Assembly (NCBI GenBank): GCA_023091735.1
Contig: JALKBU010001036.1
Coordinates: forward strand, 1-18,009
Direction of reading: 5' to 3'
DNA: 18,009 nt
From: Trichomonas tenax
Taxonomy: Eukaryota; Parabasalia; Trichomonadida; Trichomonadidae
A program made the position numbers and the translations under genes. A model generated the notes under the pieces. That model did not search any database, was not told the origin of the DNA, and saw only the letters and a list, made by a program, of their open reading frames with translations. Shown piece by piece: positions 8,751 to 16,625 of this stretch (position 1 is its first letter; every line of letters begins with the position of its first letter).

Positions 8751-9659
8751 TAATTCTATTTTGTGTAAAGTGGATAGAATGACGATAGACTATTGAAAAA
8801 AATCGATTACTTTACAGGTCAAAATTTGATGTTAATCGACATGCAAATATTCTTAAAATTCATTAAAATCTAAAAAGCACTCATTGGGTTTAATAAAACA
8901 ATGGAAATATATGTGATATGACCAGAAAATCATACGCTTCCTTGAATATTGCGTAAAGTAAGGCCATATTAAGATAATAATTTAAAAAATTTAATACCAT
9001 TTTGTGCTTTTTACTCTTTAAATACATATCATATAGTGCAATATCATTAGCACAGCAAACTCTATCTAATGCTGCTTTCATGCATTGATGATATCCTTTA
9101 ATCTAATAGTTATATTAATCAATTTAAGTTTTAATAAGATTAAAGACTAAATCAGTATTAGGAAATGTTACAATTGATAGTAGTCTAATTTTATATTATT
9201 CATTTCATTTGCATTTATCTTGAACCAAAATTTCATTCTCATTATCAGATAAACACAATGGAAAGAAAGCATGAAATATAATGCAATAGATTTATTATAA
9301 TAAATATTGTATAAATATAATTTGATTGAGAAATAGAAATGTTACTATATAAGTAGTGATGATGGATTTAAAGCACATGTAAAATATTTTTTGACATCAA
9401 ATGTCATGTAAAAAAATTACCAAGTGAAATGGCAGATTTTTTTTTTCGATCGAAAAATGAAAAACCTTTCAAGTAACTCGATTTGAAAATAAATTCTATT
9501 AATATATCACATATAAATTCATTAACCACTTTAATATTATACTGTTATCGCTCAAAATATAAATGCATGAAATAAATTTCGTGCATTTTGAAGTCTTATA
9601 TTAATATTTTGATTTATCATCATAATGTTGATCTTAATAGATTAAAATTATATGATTAT
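8751..9659. other. AT-rich gene-free stretch upstream of the permease gene
   Basis: The left end should contain the promoter of the minus-strand permease gene. On that strand a TCATTCT sequence lies ~33 bases before the ATG; it resembles the trichomonad initiator (consensus TCAYTWY) with one mismatch, which is weak evidence. The rest is A/T-rich with no credible coding frame. A short palindromic run, T-rich then CGATCG then A-rich, lies near 9431-9457. Confidence 0.4.
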
Positions 9660-9836
9660 AAAATTGCCGCGAAAAGAATGGCGCCATTTTTCAAACGATG
9701 GAAAAGTATCATAAATTTGCCCGCGAGCAAATTTATGCGCAGAGAAGTTAGATCATTATCAAGGCAACAACAGTTAACAAGCCATTGGATACGAAGCCAT
9801 TCTTCGCCCAGATATAACTCATTCGACACTCTTTTA
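9660..9836. other. Higher-GC island packed with small palindromes; possible gene relic
   Basis: This block is noticeably richer in G+C than its surroundings. A plus-strand frame from the ATG at 9678 runs 70 codons to TAG-like neighbouring sequence at 9888-9890 and is rich in Arg/Ser/Lys, but I recognise no family. The same block holds AATGGCGCCATT (9677-9688, perfect palindrome), ATAAATTTGC with its complement (9711-9736, 6-base loop), and CGAAG/CTTCG (9792-9806). The palindromes favour a non-coding foldback element or relic over a gene. Confidence 0.3.
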
Positions 9837-9844
9837 CAAATATA

Positions 9845-9915
9845 CATTTTCTACAAGTCTTTGAGGTTGCTAAAATATAGGATGCCTTAGCAACCTCAGA
9901 GACTCGTAGAAAATG
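9845..9915. repeat. Near-perfect 29-bp hairpin
   Basis: Arms at 9845-9873 and 9887-9915 pair at 27 of 29 positions around a 13-base loop. The outer arm begins CATTTTCTAC and the inner part includes GAGGTTGCTAA. It opens the foldback-rich stretch. The length and shape resemble a precursor of small RNAs, or the footprint of a miniature inverted-repeat transposon. Confidence 0.8.
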
Positions 9916-9947
9916 CCTTGAATTTCATTAATCGATTTTCAATACTC

Positions 9948-10146
9948 GCTTTAGCTGTCTAATAGCATGGCAGACAGATAGCTTGTGAACATGTGTTTGT
10001 CATATTATTAGACAACTAAAGCTATTTACGATTTCTAATTATCCGTTATTAAATATTATCAAAAATGATCAATTTCTGCCACAAATTCTCCAGATATTCA
10101 ATGTTCCTGAGAGTTTGTGCTAGAAATCGATCATTTTTGATAATAT
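9948..10146. repeat. Foldback unit, copy 1 (two successive hairpins)
   Basis: The first hairpin spans 9948-10022, with 17-bp outer arms (GCTTTAGCTGTCTAATA and its complement at 10006-10022, one mismatch) that continue inward imperfectly. The second spans 10053-10146: a ~38-bp imperfect stem whose outer part, ATATTATCAAAAATGATC, pairs with 10129-10146. Copies of the second hairpin recur at 10387 and 11084, and of the first at 10289, all in the same orientation. Downstream sequence to ~10250 also matches the region after copy 3. Confidence 0.8.
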
Positions 10147-10288
10147 CTATTAATTTTAGATAAATTACTTACATTAGGGACAAGTAAACATGAAAATTAC
10201 ATCTACAGTGCCCAAACATTTGATTTATACCCTAGATAATAAAATATATATAAATCACTCAATTATCTACCTGCATTAGTCGGAGTGT

Positions 10289-10482
10289 TTGTCGAATGTC
10301 ATGACATACAGATAGCTTATGTGCATCAGTTTGTCATGGCACTAGACAATCAATGCGATCTATGATATTTAGATAGTCATTAATTAAAATCATCAAAAAT
10401 GATCAATTGATAGCACAAGTTCACCAGATATTCGATGTACCTGAGAGTTTGTGCTAGAAATAGATCATTTTTGATGATATTT
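10289..10482. repeat. Foldback unit, copy 2
   Basis: The first part (10289-10349) matches the 9948-10022 hairpin in direct orientation, sharing ACAGATAGCTT and GTTTGTCAT, and still folds at ~16 of 20 terminal positions. The second part (10387-10482) is the same hairpin as at 10053, sharing ATCAAAAATGATCAA, CCAGATATTC and GAGAGTTTGTGCTAGAAAT. The offset between the two parts is 98 bases here and 105 in copy 1, so the pair was duplicated as a unit. Confidence 0.8.
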
Positions 10483-10565
10483 ATGCAATTCAGATATCAC
10501 AACATAATAAATATGAGAAATAGATTAGACAGCTAAACATTTCTACGATGGGCAATTAAATTTTT

Positions 10566-11035
10566 ATACTCAAAGTCGGGGAAACTCGTTTTTTAACTCA
10601 CTCGATTAACTTCTTGCTAAGTTATTGAATCACAATGTGCAAAATCCTGTTGTGCATGATATATTAAAGAATTAGCTAACAAAGTCTATATTTCATTAAA
10701 ATATTAGATATATCTTGCATCAAAAACATTGATTTGCCATGATGTGCTTTGCTCATTATAATATATTAGATTTACCTATTTATCATCGACAACAACCTAT
10801 TTTACGTTATAAAAATGCTATACAATGGGAATATAATATATTATAATGAGTAAAGCACATCATGGCAAATCAATGTTTTTGATGCAAGATATATCTAATA
10901 TTTTAATGAATATAGATTTTGTTAGCTAATTCTTTAATATATTATTCACAACAGTATTTTGTACATTGGGGTTCAATAACTTAGCAAAAAGTTAATCGAG
11001 TGAGTTAAAAAATGAGTTCCATCGACTTTGCGTAT
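10566..11035. repeat. Large palindrome with ~200-bp arms (foldback element)
   Basis: The left arm 10566-10768 and right arm 10834-11035 are inverted copies, about nine positions in ten identical, around a 65-base spacer. The arms end in ATAC(T/G)CAAAGTCG on the left and its complement on the right. Identity is highest in the inner half. No open frame is present, so it is non-autonomous if mobile. It sits within the series of foldback units, between copy 2 and copy 3. AATTTT lies just outside both ends, but a target-site duplication cannot be asserted. Confidence 0.85.
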
Positions 11036-11040
11036 CAATT

Positions 11041-11278
11041 TTAGACAAGCCTTTCTAAGATCTTCAATTAGCCGTTAAAAATTTCATCAAAAATGATCAA
11101 TTTTTAGCAGAAATTGTGAGGGGATTAGATATCCTAGAGAATTTGCGATAGAAATTTATCATTTTTGATGATAATTAATTATTTTGGATAAAATAATTAC
11201 ATCAGGGAGAAACAAACACGAATATTGCATCTTCAGGACACTAATATTAGATTTTTACACTATATAAAGAAATATAGA
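11041..11278. repeat. Foldback unit, copy 3 (partial) with conserved downstream flank
   Basis: The sequence TTAGACAA followed by AATTAGCCGTTA aligns with the right part of copy 1. The hairpin at 11084-11171 is the third copy of the ATCAAAAATGATCAA stem. The bases from 11172 to ~11278 then align with 10147-10250 after copy 1 (shared features GGATAAA/AGATAAA, TTACATTAGGG/TTACATCAGGG, ATTTGATTT/ATTAGATTT). The left half of the unit is missing here and appears displaced by the large palindrome. Confidence 0.7.
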
Positions 11279-12477
11279 GTTTGATCAATATTTCAAAATC
11301 AAATAACCCTGACAAGTGAACTGTTCCTTGTACATTTTTCCCAAAGCACATGTAATCGTGGTGAGGCTGAGAATAAACATGTCAATTGTTAAATAAGAAA
11401 ATAATGTAAAAATGATTGATTTTGCAATAATTTTATTATATTGGAAAATTATAATATTAATATATGTGAATCAACATAATTTAATTTGAGAAACCATAAT
11501 TGACACTTTGTTTTACAGTGACAAATTATATAAAATTTAATATCCTAAATATAATATAAATCAATTATAACATAAAATTATGAAGAAACAAGATTTGAGA
11601 AAAAATAAATATTGAGAGTGATAATAAAAATAATATTAAATAATAGGATACTATACACCATTAATTATTAGATGTTTTTATTATATTTTAAAGTGGAAAT
11701 AAAGTGAATTTTAACTTTTGTAAATAGTATTGGAAATGAAATGAATATCAGAATTACATAATAATTTCGGAAATAACTTTTGAATTGTCAGAAAAATACT
11801 CACAAATATTGAATGACGTAAAATAACACTATTATGCATATTTAATATGAAATATAAATAACATGATTTGCAGCTGCTCTCCCAAAATATTCTATGAGTC
11901 AGATTATTGTATAGTTTACAATAAAATATAAACATATTTAGAATACTATATTAAGTATATTTATATTGCGATGGCTTGCCTTTTCAAATTTTGAAAAGGC
12001 TCAGAAATGAAATATGCGGTCTTTGGAATATAGATATAATATGCAACAATATATTTTCGAACTTAAAAACAGTCACTTTTTTGCACTTTTTTCCTTCTTT
12101 TGAATTTTTCAGCCCTTCTGATGATTGCATATTATTTATAAAAATATTACATGTTATCACATGTCCCAGGGAATCCGTCACTAGAATATCTCTTTAAAAT
12201 AAGCACATTCTATTTTAATTATATTTATCTCGCATATTACATGCTTTTTACTAGTTCACTATCATTTAATACATGAATAAAGTATATATCTGTAATAAAA
12301 ATATTCTTCTAACTTTAAATATCATATGAGTCAAAAATTCAATTTTACTCGTCATATTGTCAAAATACCAAATTTCCAATATTTTAATATAAAACTGATT
12401 CAATAATGGTAAGCATTATGATATTATCTCTAAAACTGTTTTAAAAATATAATCACTACTCATTAGTTACAAATCTT
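11279..12477. other. AT-rich gene-free stretch
   Basis: About 1.2 kb of A/T-dominated sequence without a credible coding frame; the short frames present are what AT-rich non-coding DNA gives. The one clear structure is a perfect palindrome with 11-base arms, GCCTTTTCAAA and its complement, around one central base (11978-12000). Confidence 0.5.
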
Positions 12478-12561
12478 TGCTATCTAGTAACCTTCTCGAT
12501 GATAGGGTCACCAGCTACTCGATTTGATGAATAAAACACCGAGAAGAGGACTAGATAACAA
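12478..12561. repeat. Hairpin with ~22-bp arms
   Basis: TTGCTATCTAGTAACCTTCTCG at the left pairs with the mirror-complement ending ACTAGATAACAA at the right, with a few mismatches, around a ~40-base loop. It directly precedes the tandem hairpin pairs and has a similar G+C content, higher than the surrounding AT-rich DNA, so it may belong to the same element. Confidence 0.6.
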
Positions 12562-12592
12562 AAATTTTGTTGAGATTTCGAAATTCCGGCTG

Positions 12593-12799
12593 GTGTGAGT
12601 GCTATCTCGATGGCACTGTGATGGAACAATCAGCAGAGGCATGGAGATAGCAATAACACACGGGAGAGTAGCATTTTGAATCGATAATTTACTCTATTTC
12701 CAAAATCTCTGTTTCAGGCCTCATTCTCAGTGTTATTGCCCCAGCACAGTCGGCTTAGTGCATCAGCACTGAGGATGAAGCATGAGACAGAGATTTTGG
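12593..12799. repeat. Paired-hairpin tandem unit, copy 1
   Basis: Hairpin one (12593-12660) pairs GTGTGAGTGCTATCTC with its complement at the right end. Hairpin two (12700-12799) pairs a ~33-base arm beginning CCAAAATCTCTGTTTCAGG with 12767-12799 at most positions. Between them lies GCATTTTGAATCGATAATTT. The whole arrangement is repeated 230 bases downstream. Confidence 0.8.
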
Positions 12800-12820
12800 A
12801 TGTGTTTTTTGTTCACCACC

Positions 12821-13000
12821 GTGTGTGAGTGCTAACTCGATGGCACTGTGATGGAACGATCCACAGCGCCATAGAGATAGCACTCACACATGGGAGAACA
12901 GCATTTTGAATCGATAATTTACTCGATTTCAAAACTCTCTGTCTCAGGCTTCATTCTCAGTGTTGGTGCCACAAGACAGTAGTCTTGCGTCGATAATTTT
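12821..13000. repeat. Paired-hairpin tandem unit, copy 2 (second hairpin incomplete)
   Basis: Hairpin one (12821-12890) is nearly perfect here: GTGTGTGAGTGCTAACTCGATGGC pairs with the complement ending CACTCACACA with only a few mismatches. The linker GCATTTTGAATCGATAATTTACT recurs exactly. The left arm of hairpin two (12931-12962) is present, but its right arm is missing and is replaced by a small AAGACAGTAGTCTT-type palindrome, so this copy is truncated at its right side. Confidence 0.8.
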
Positions 13001-13344
13001 GTGTATACATAAACATCACACAACTAGCTCAATATTCTTGTTTCTTCAATATTCACGCACCATATGAACCGAAATCTTTAGTGTCCACACAGACCTTTCA
13101 ATATTAAATGTTAATGAATAAATATATGAATGAAAAAAGAAATCGTTAAAGTAAGCTAAAACATAATGGGTCAACAAGATAACATAAAATATGATAAAGA
13201 TTGTATATGAGTAAATTGAATAAGGAGTGGATGGAGAAGTTGAGAGGGAAATGTGAAATTGGAGAGTCGGCAGTACTCAAGGGATGGCGGTTGGAGATCT
13301 GTATTGCAGCACCGGGGGTTATATAACACTGGACCACTGAAAAA

Positions 13345-13409
13345 TATGACACTTTTCTTTTTGGCGGGCAAATGTTGGTGCCAAAATATAATATGCACGA
13401 AATGTCATA
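13345..13409. repeat. Bulged hairpin in a higher-GC patch
   Basis: TATGACA (13345-13351) and TTTTGGC pair with GCCAAAA and TGTCATA (13403-13409), with an asymmetric bulge. It lies in a G+C-richer patch (about 13250-13400) that stands out from AT-rich flanks. The short frames there, on both strands, look non-coding. It may be the end of a degraded mobile element. Confidence 0.5.
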
Positions 13410-13801
13410 ATATTCTATTGCCTCAAGTATATATGCACTAAATATTTTACTTTTATATTAAGTTATCTAAATCAATTTTTATTTTAAATAATTTTATGCT
13501 TATTTTCATATAGTTGTTCTATTATCATGCATAGATGTGAAGCATATCAGCTAGGAATATCTATATATTGGCATTAAAATTGTTCAAAATCAGATGTGAT
13601 CTACATGTTGCAAAGCATATAATCCAACTCTTTTGACACTAAAAGGATGGAGAACCCACATAATATCAACAATATTTTAATAACAAGACTTGAAATCAAT
13701 TATATTGTTGGGTTATAGCGATTTTGAAATTTTTGCGCACTTGATTTGCAGTACTGCAAAAAATCCGCTCAAGTGAAATATTAAAAAGTGGCATTCTTCA
13801 A
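13410..13801. other. Upstream region of the helicase gene
   Basis: AT-rich DNA without a gene, which should include the helicase promoter. Just before the ATG, CATTCTTCA (13792-13800) resembles the trichomonad initiator element in position and partly in sequence, with mismatches. A composite palindrome lies at 13738-13775. Confidence 0.45.
13738..13775. promoter_or_regulatory. Composite palindrome upstream of the helicase start
   Basis: A perfect 16-bp palindrome, TTTGCAGTACTGCAAA (13745-13760), is flanked by a second inverted pair, CACTTGA (13738-13744) and TCAAGTG (13769-13775). It ends 26 bases before the ATG at 13802, where a dimeric DNA-binding protein or a 5'-leader stem-loop could act. 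Its regulatory role is inference from position and symmetry only. Confidence 0.4.
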
Positions 13802-16186
13802 ATGAGCTTCGGAGGAAACGATCGAAATTTCAATAGAGGGGGTAATTTTGATCGTGGAGGAGGCTTCGGATACAACCAGGACCAAAACAGAGGTTTTGGG
13901 CAAAGAGAAAATTATAACGACCAATATAACGGACCAAATCAGCGAGGATTTGGTTCAAACGGCGGAAATTATAATGAAGGACGAAATTACAATCAACAAA
14001 ACTTCAATGACTACGATGGCCGAAATTATAATTCAAATCAATGCGAATTTAACCAAGGTAACTTCCATGGTGATGGATGTGGTGGCGGCTTTGGCGGAAA
14101 TCAAGATAATTACGGTAATAGAGGCGATTTTGGAGGAAATCGCTTTGATAACGGAAATTACAACGATTATGAACCGCGAAACGGATTTGGAGGTAATAGA
14201 GATAATTTCCGCGGAGGAAGAAACGATTTTGGCGGAAGAAATGGCAGTTTTGGAGGAAATCGCGATTATAATGATGATTTTAATGGAAATAGAGATAACT
14301 ACAATCGCAACTACGATAGAAATTGGGATAATTGTGGTGTAAATATGGGATTTAACGATAACTTAGGAAATATAGGAAATTTCAACCAAAGAAACTTCGG
14401 CGGCAACAGAGATAGCATATTTGACCAAGGCAATTACCAACAAAGAAATCAAGGAGGAATGGCACCGAATCAGAACCAAGGAAATCAACCAAATCCGAAT
14501 GAAAACAGAAACTTCCAAAACGACAATGGCTTCAATCAAGGCCCACCAGGAAACCGCGGTTTTGGAGGAAATCAAGACGGTTTCAACCGAAATCAAGGTG
14601 GATTTGGATCTGATCAAGGAAATCAAAATCGTGGAGGCTTCGGAGGACCTCAAGATAACTGTAATGGAGGTGGCCGCTTTGGAGGAAATCAGGATAACTT
14701 TAGAGGAAATCTGAATGGATTTGGAGGCAACCAAGATAACTTCCGAGGTAACTCTGATGGCTTTGGAGGAAATCAAAGAGGCTTTAATTGCAATCAGGGT
14801 GAATTTGGAGGAAGTTCTGAAGGATTCAGCAGAAATGATCAAGGTTTCTCATCCTGCACTTGTCTCGGAGGAAGCTCTCACTTCGACTCAGAGAGTCTCG
14901 CAAATCAAGTATCTCAAATGCCTCAAGTCCAGAACGAGAACTTAAGTCGCCTCAATGTCAGCGTCGGAATGGTCACTCCTGAGGAATATGATGAATACCT
15001 GATGTCCAACAACGTTAAAATGGTGGGGCAACCAGAAACACGTCTCCTGCAGTTCACGCCACAGCTTCTCCACGAGAATATTTATAAGGCAATTGTAGAT
15101 ATGAACTACGAGACTCCAACACCTATTCAAGCAATTGCCATCCCAATAGCACTTTCAGGAAGAGATTTAGTTGGTATCGCAAAAACAGGATCAGGTAAAA
15201 CAGCCGCATATCTCATTCCTGCAATCCAATACGTTTTGAGCTGCAAAGGTCTGCCGGGTCCAAACGTTCTAATTCTCGGAAACTCGAGAGAACTTGTTCA
15301 ACAGATCAGAGAAATGGGTGATGCGTTGACAAAATACACACCTGAAGTCAATATAGTTTCTATACATGGCGGTGAAGGAAATAGAAGAAATCAAATTGCT
15401 GCACTCAAAACAGCAAATGTTGTTTCTGCAAATCCAGGTCGTTGCCTTGACTTCATCAGTAATAACATTCTCAATCTTACAAATGTTGGTCTTGTTGTCA
15501 TCGATGAAGCCGACAAAATGGTTTCGAACGACTTTGCAAGCCAAATTTCGCCAATCATCAGTAAGTGCCCAGCGCAGCGCCAGATCCTGATGTGGTCAGC
15601 TACATGGCCGGAAGATGTACGTGATCTCGCAGAAGAATACTTACACGACTACATTAAGATTGTCATTGATGCAAGCGAAGTCACAGTTAACAGAGATATC
15701 AGGCAAATAATCATTGAGAAAAACAGACGCAATGAATTTGAACAGATAAGTGAAATTGTCGCTCAAGTCAAAGCGCAAACAGATCGCCCCAAGCTGCTCA
15801 TTTTCTGCAACTCTAAGAGGAACACAGAAAAAGTTTGCGAAAGCATACAGCGTCAGATGAAGGCACTATGGATTAATGGTGATAAATCACAAATGATGAG
15901 AGAGAAGACAGTTAAGGACTTCAGAGAAACGCCAGGAAATATTGCTCTCGTTTCCACTGATGTTTTATCGCGTGGCATCGATGTTGGTGATATCACTCAC
16001 GTCATACAGTTCGATCTCCCGGTGAAGATTATTGATTACACGCACAGAATCGGACGAACAGGAAGAGGCGGAAAAACAGGTGTTGCTATCGCTCTATTCG
16101 ACTCTGGAAGGAATTACTCTCTTAGAGAAGATTTGGTGTCTTATCTCCAAAAGGCAGGACAAGAGATTCCTGATTTCCTTTCGTGA
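13802..16186 (+). CDS. DEAD-box RNA helicase (DDX5/Dbp2-like) with Asn/Gly-rich prion-like N-terminus
   Basis: A 794-residue ATP-dependent RNA helicase. Residues 1 to ~355 are low-complexity, rich in Asn, Gly, Phe, Arg and Gln, with about ten F-G-G-N repeats; such tails drive condensation and RNA binding. The core follows: Q motif P-T-P-I-Q (439-443), motif I A-K-T-G-S-G-K-T (460-467), D-E-A-D (568-571), S-A-T (599-601), S-T-D-V-L-S-R-G-I-D-V (718-728) and H-R-I-G-R-T-G-R (748-755). All catalytic residues are intact, so it should be active. Some motifs differ from the usual wording: N-S-R-E-L for P-T-R-E-L, A-N-P-G-R for T-P-G-R, and I-N-G-D-K-S-Q for the usual H-G-D-K-S-Q. The core order and G-D-K-S-Q place it near DDX5/DDX17/Dbp2, with Vasa-like proteins as an alternative. 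It starts at an ATG after an initiator-like sequence and ends in TGA. Confidence 0.93.
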   Translation: MSFGGNDRNFNRGGNFDRGGGFGYNQDQNRGFGQRENYNDQYNGPNQRGFGSNGGNYNEGRNYNQQNFNDYDGRNYNSNQCEFNQGNFHGDGCGGGFGGNQDNYGNRGDFGGNRFDNGNYNDYEPRNGFGGNRDNFRGGRNDFGGRNGSFGGNRDYNDDFNGNRDNYNRNYDRNWDNCGVNMGFNDNLGNIGNFNQRNFGGNRDSIFDQGNYQQRNQGGMAPNQNQGNQPNPNENRNFQNDNGFNQGPPGNRGFGGNQDGFNRNQGGFGSDQGNQNRGGFGGPQDNCNGGGRFGGNQDNFRGNLNGFGGNQDNFRGNSDGFGGNQRGFNCNQGEFGGSSEGFSRNDQGFSSCTCLGGSSHFDSESLANQVSQMPQVQNENLSRLNVSVGMVTPEEYDEYLMSNNVKMVGQPETRLLQFTPQLLHENIYKAIVDMNYETPTPIQAIAIPIALSGRDLVGIAKTGSGKTAAYLIPAIQYVLSCKGLPGPNVLILGNSRELVQQIREMGDALTKYTPEVNIVSIHGGEGNRRNQIAALKTANVVSANPGRCLDFISNNILNLTNVGLVVIDEADKMVSNDFASQISPIISKCPAQRQILMWSATWPEDVRDLAEEYLHDYIKIVIDASEVTVNRDIRQIIIEKNRRNEFEQISEIVAQVKAQTDRPKLLIFCNSKRNTEKVCESIQRQMKALWINGDKSQMMREKTVKDFRETPGNIALVSTDVLSRGIDVGDITHVIQFDLPVKIIDYTHRIGRTGRGGKTGVAIALFDSGRNYSLREDLVSYLQKAGQEIPDFLS

Positions 16187-16540
16187 TTTTATATTTGACT
16201 ATAATATGTTTTATAACTGAATATGAATATTGTATTTAAAAGAAAACAGCACAAAATTTAATTCATTTTGAACTTTTGAGGAAAAATGCTGATTAGACAT
16301 AAAAGGAGTATCACATTGTTTAAGTGTAATAAAATTAAGCATATATAATAATTAGGAAAAAATAAAATAGCGAATATAAATATATTAGATTTACCTTTGT
16401 AAATGGAAACATAGGATCAAAATAATGATAGCTTTTGATTTAATAGATATATATCGATCAACAATGATCTCGTAATTCACTATTACAATAACTAATTAAA
16501 TGTTAGCATCGTTAATGAATAAAGAACAAAAAAAATGTAA
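16187..16540. other. AT-rich spacer between helicase and tRNA genes
   Basis: This holds the 3' end of the helicase transcript and the region upstream of the tRNA gene. There is no coding frame of note. TATATTAGATTTACCT near 16381-16396 also occurs in the spacer of the large palindrome (~10761-10777), possibly a small shared repeat. Confidence 0.45.
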
Positions 16541-16614
16541 TCCTCCCTAACTCAGTTGGTTAGAGTGTCAGACTGTTAATCTGGAAGTCGTGTGTTCGAT
16601 CCACACGGGAGGAG
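16541..16614 (+). tRNA. tRNA-Asn (anticodon GTT)
   Basis: Full cloverleaf: acceptor TCCTCCC (16541-16547) with GGGAGGA (16607-16613); D arm ACTC/GAGT; anticodon stem TCAGA/TCTGG around loop CTGTTAA with anticodon GTT at 16575-16577; T arm GTGTG/CACAC with loop TTCGATC; discriminator G at 16614. The internal A box (around 16548-16559) and B box (16594-16602) are present, there is no intron, and CCA is not encoded, as in eukaryotic nuclear genes. It decodes AAC and AAT. Confidence 0.97.
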
Positions 16615-16615
16615 A

Positions 16616-16621
16616 TTTTTT
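16616..16621 (+). terminator. RNA polymerase III terminator (six T)
   Basis: A run of six T begins two bases after the last tRNA nucleotide, which is the usual Pol III stop. It ends only four bases before the ATG of the following protein gene. Confidence 0.85.
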
Positions 16622-16625
16622 GAAA

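Noticed and set aside
9845..13000. CRISPR array interpretation of the repeats
   Set aside because: The repeats are long, imperfect, palindromic and irregularly spaced, and the DNA is eukaryotic; there are no uniform short repeats with unique spacers.
13848..14945. Long open frames overlapping the helicase N-terminus, on + in another frame and on - at 14363-14842
   Set aside because: They arise because the repeated Gly/Asn/Phe codons contain few stops in other frames. Their translations are rich in Ile, Thr, Glu or Ser and are monotonous, while the main frame continues into an intact helicase core.
15560..15580. GTAAGT within the helicase at about 15571, considered as a splice donor
   Set aside because: The reading frame across it continues with conserved helicase sequence up to the S-A-T motif, so no intron is needed.
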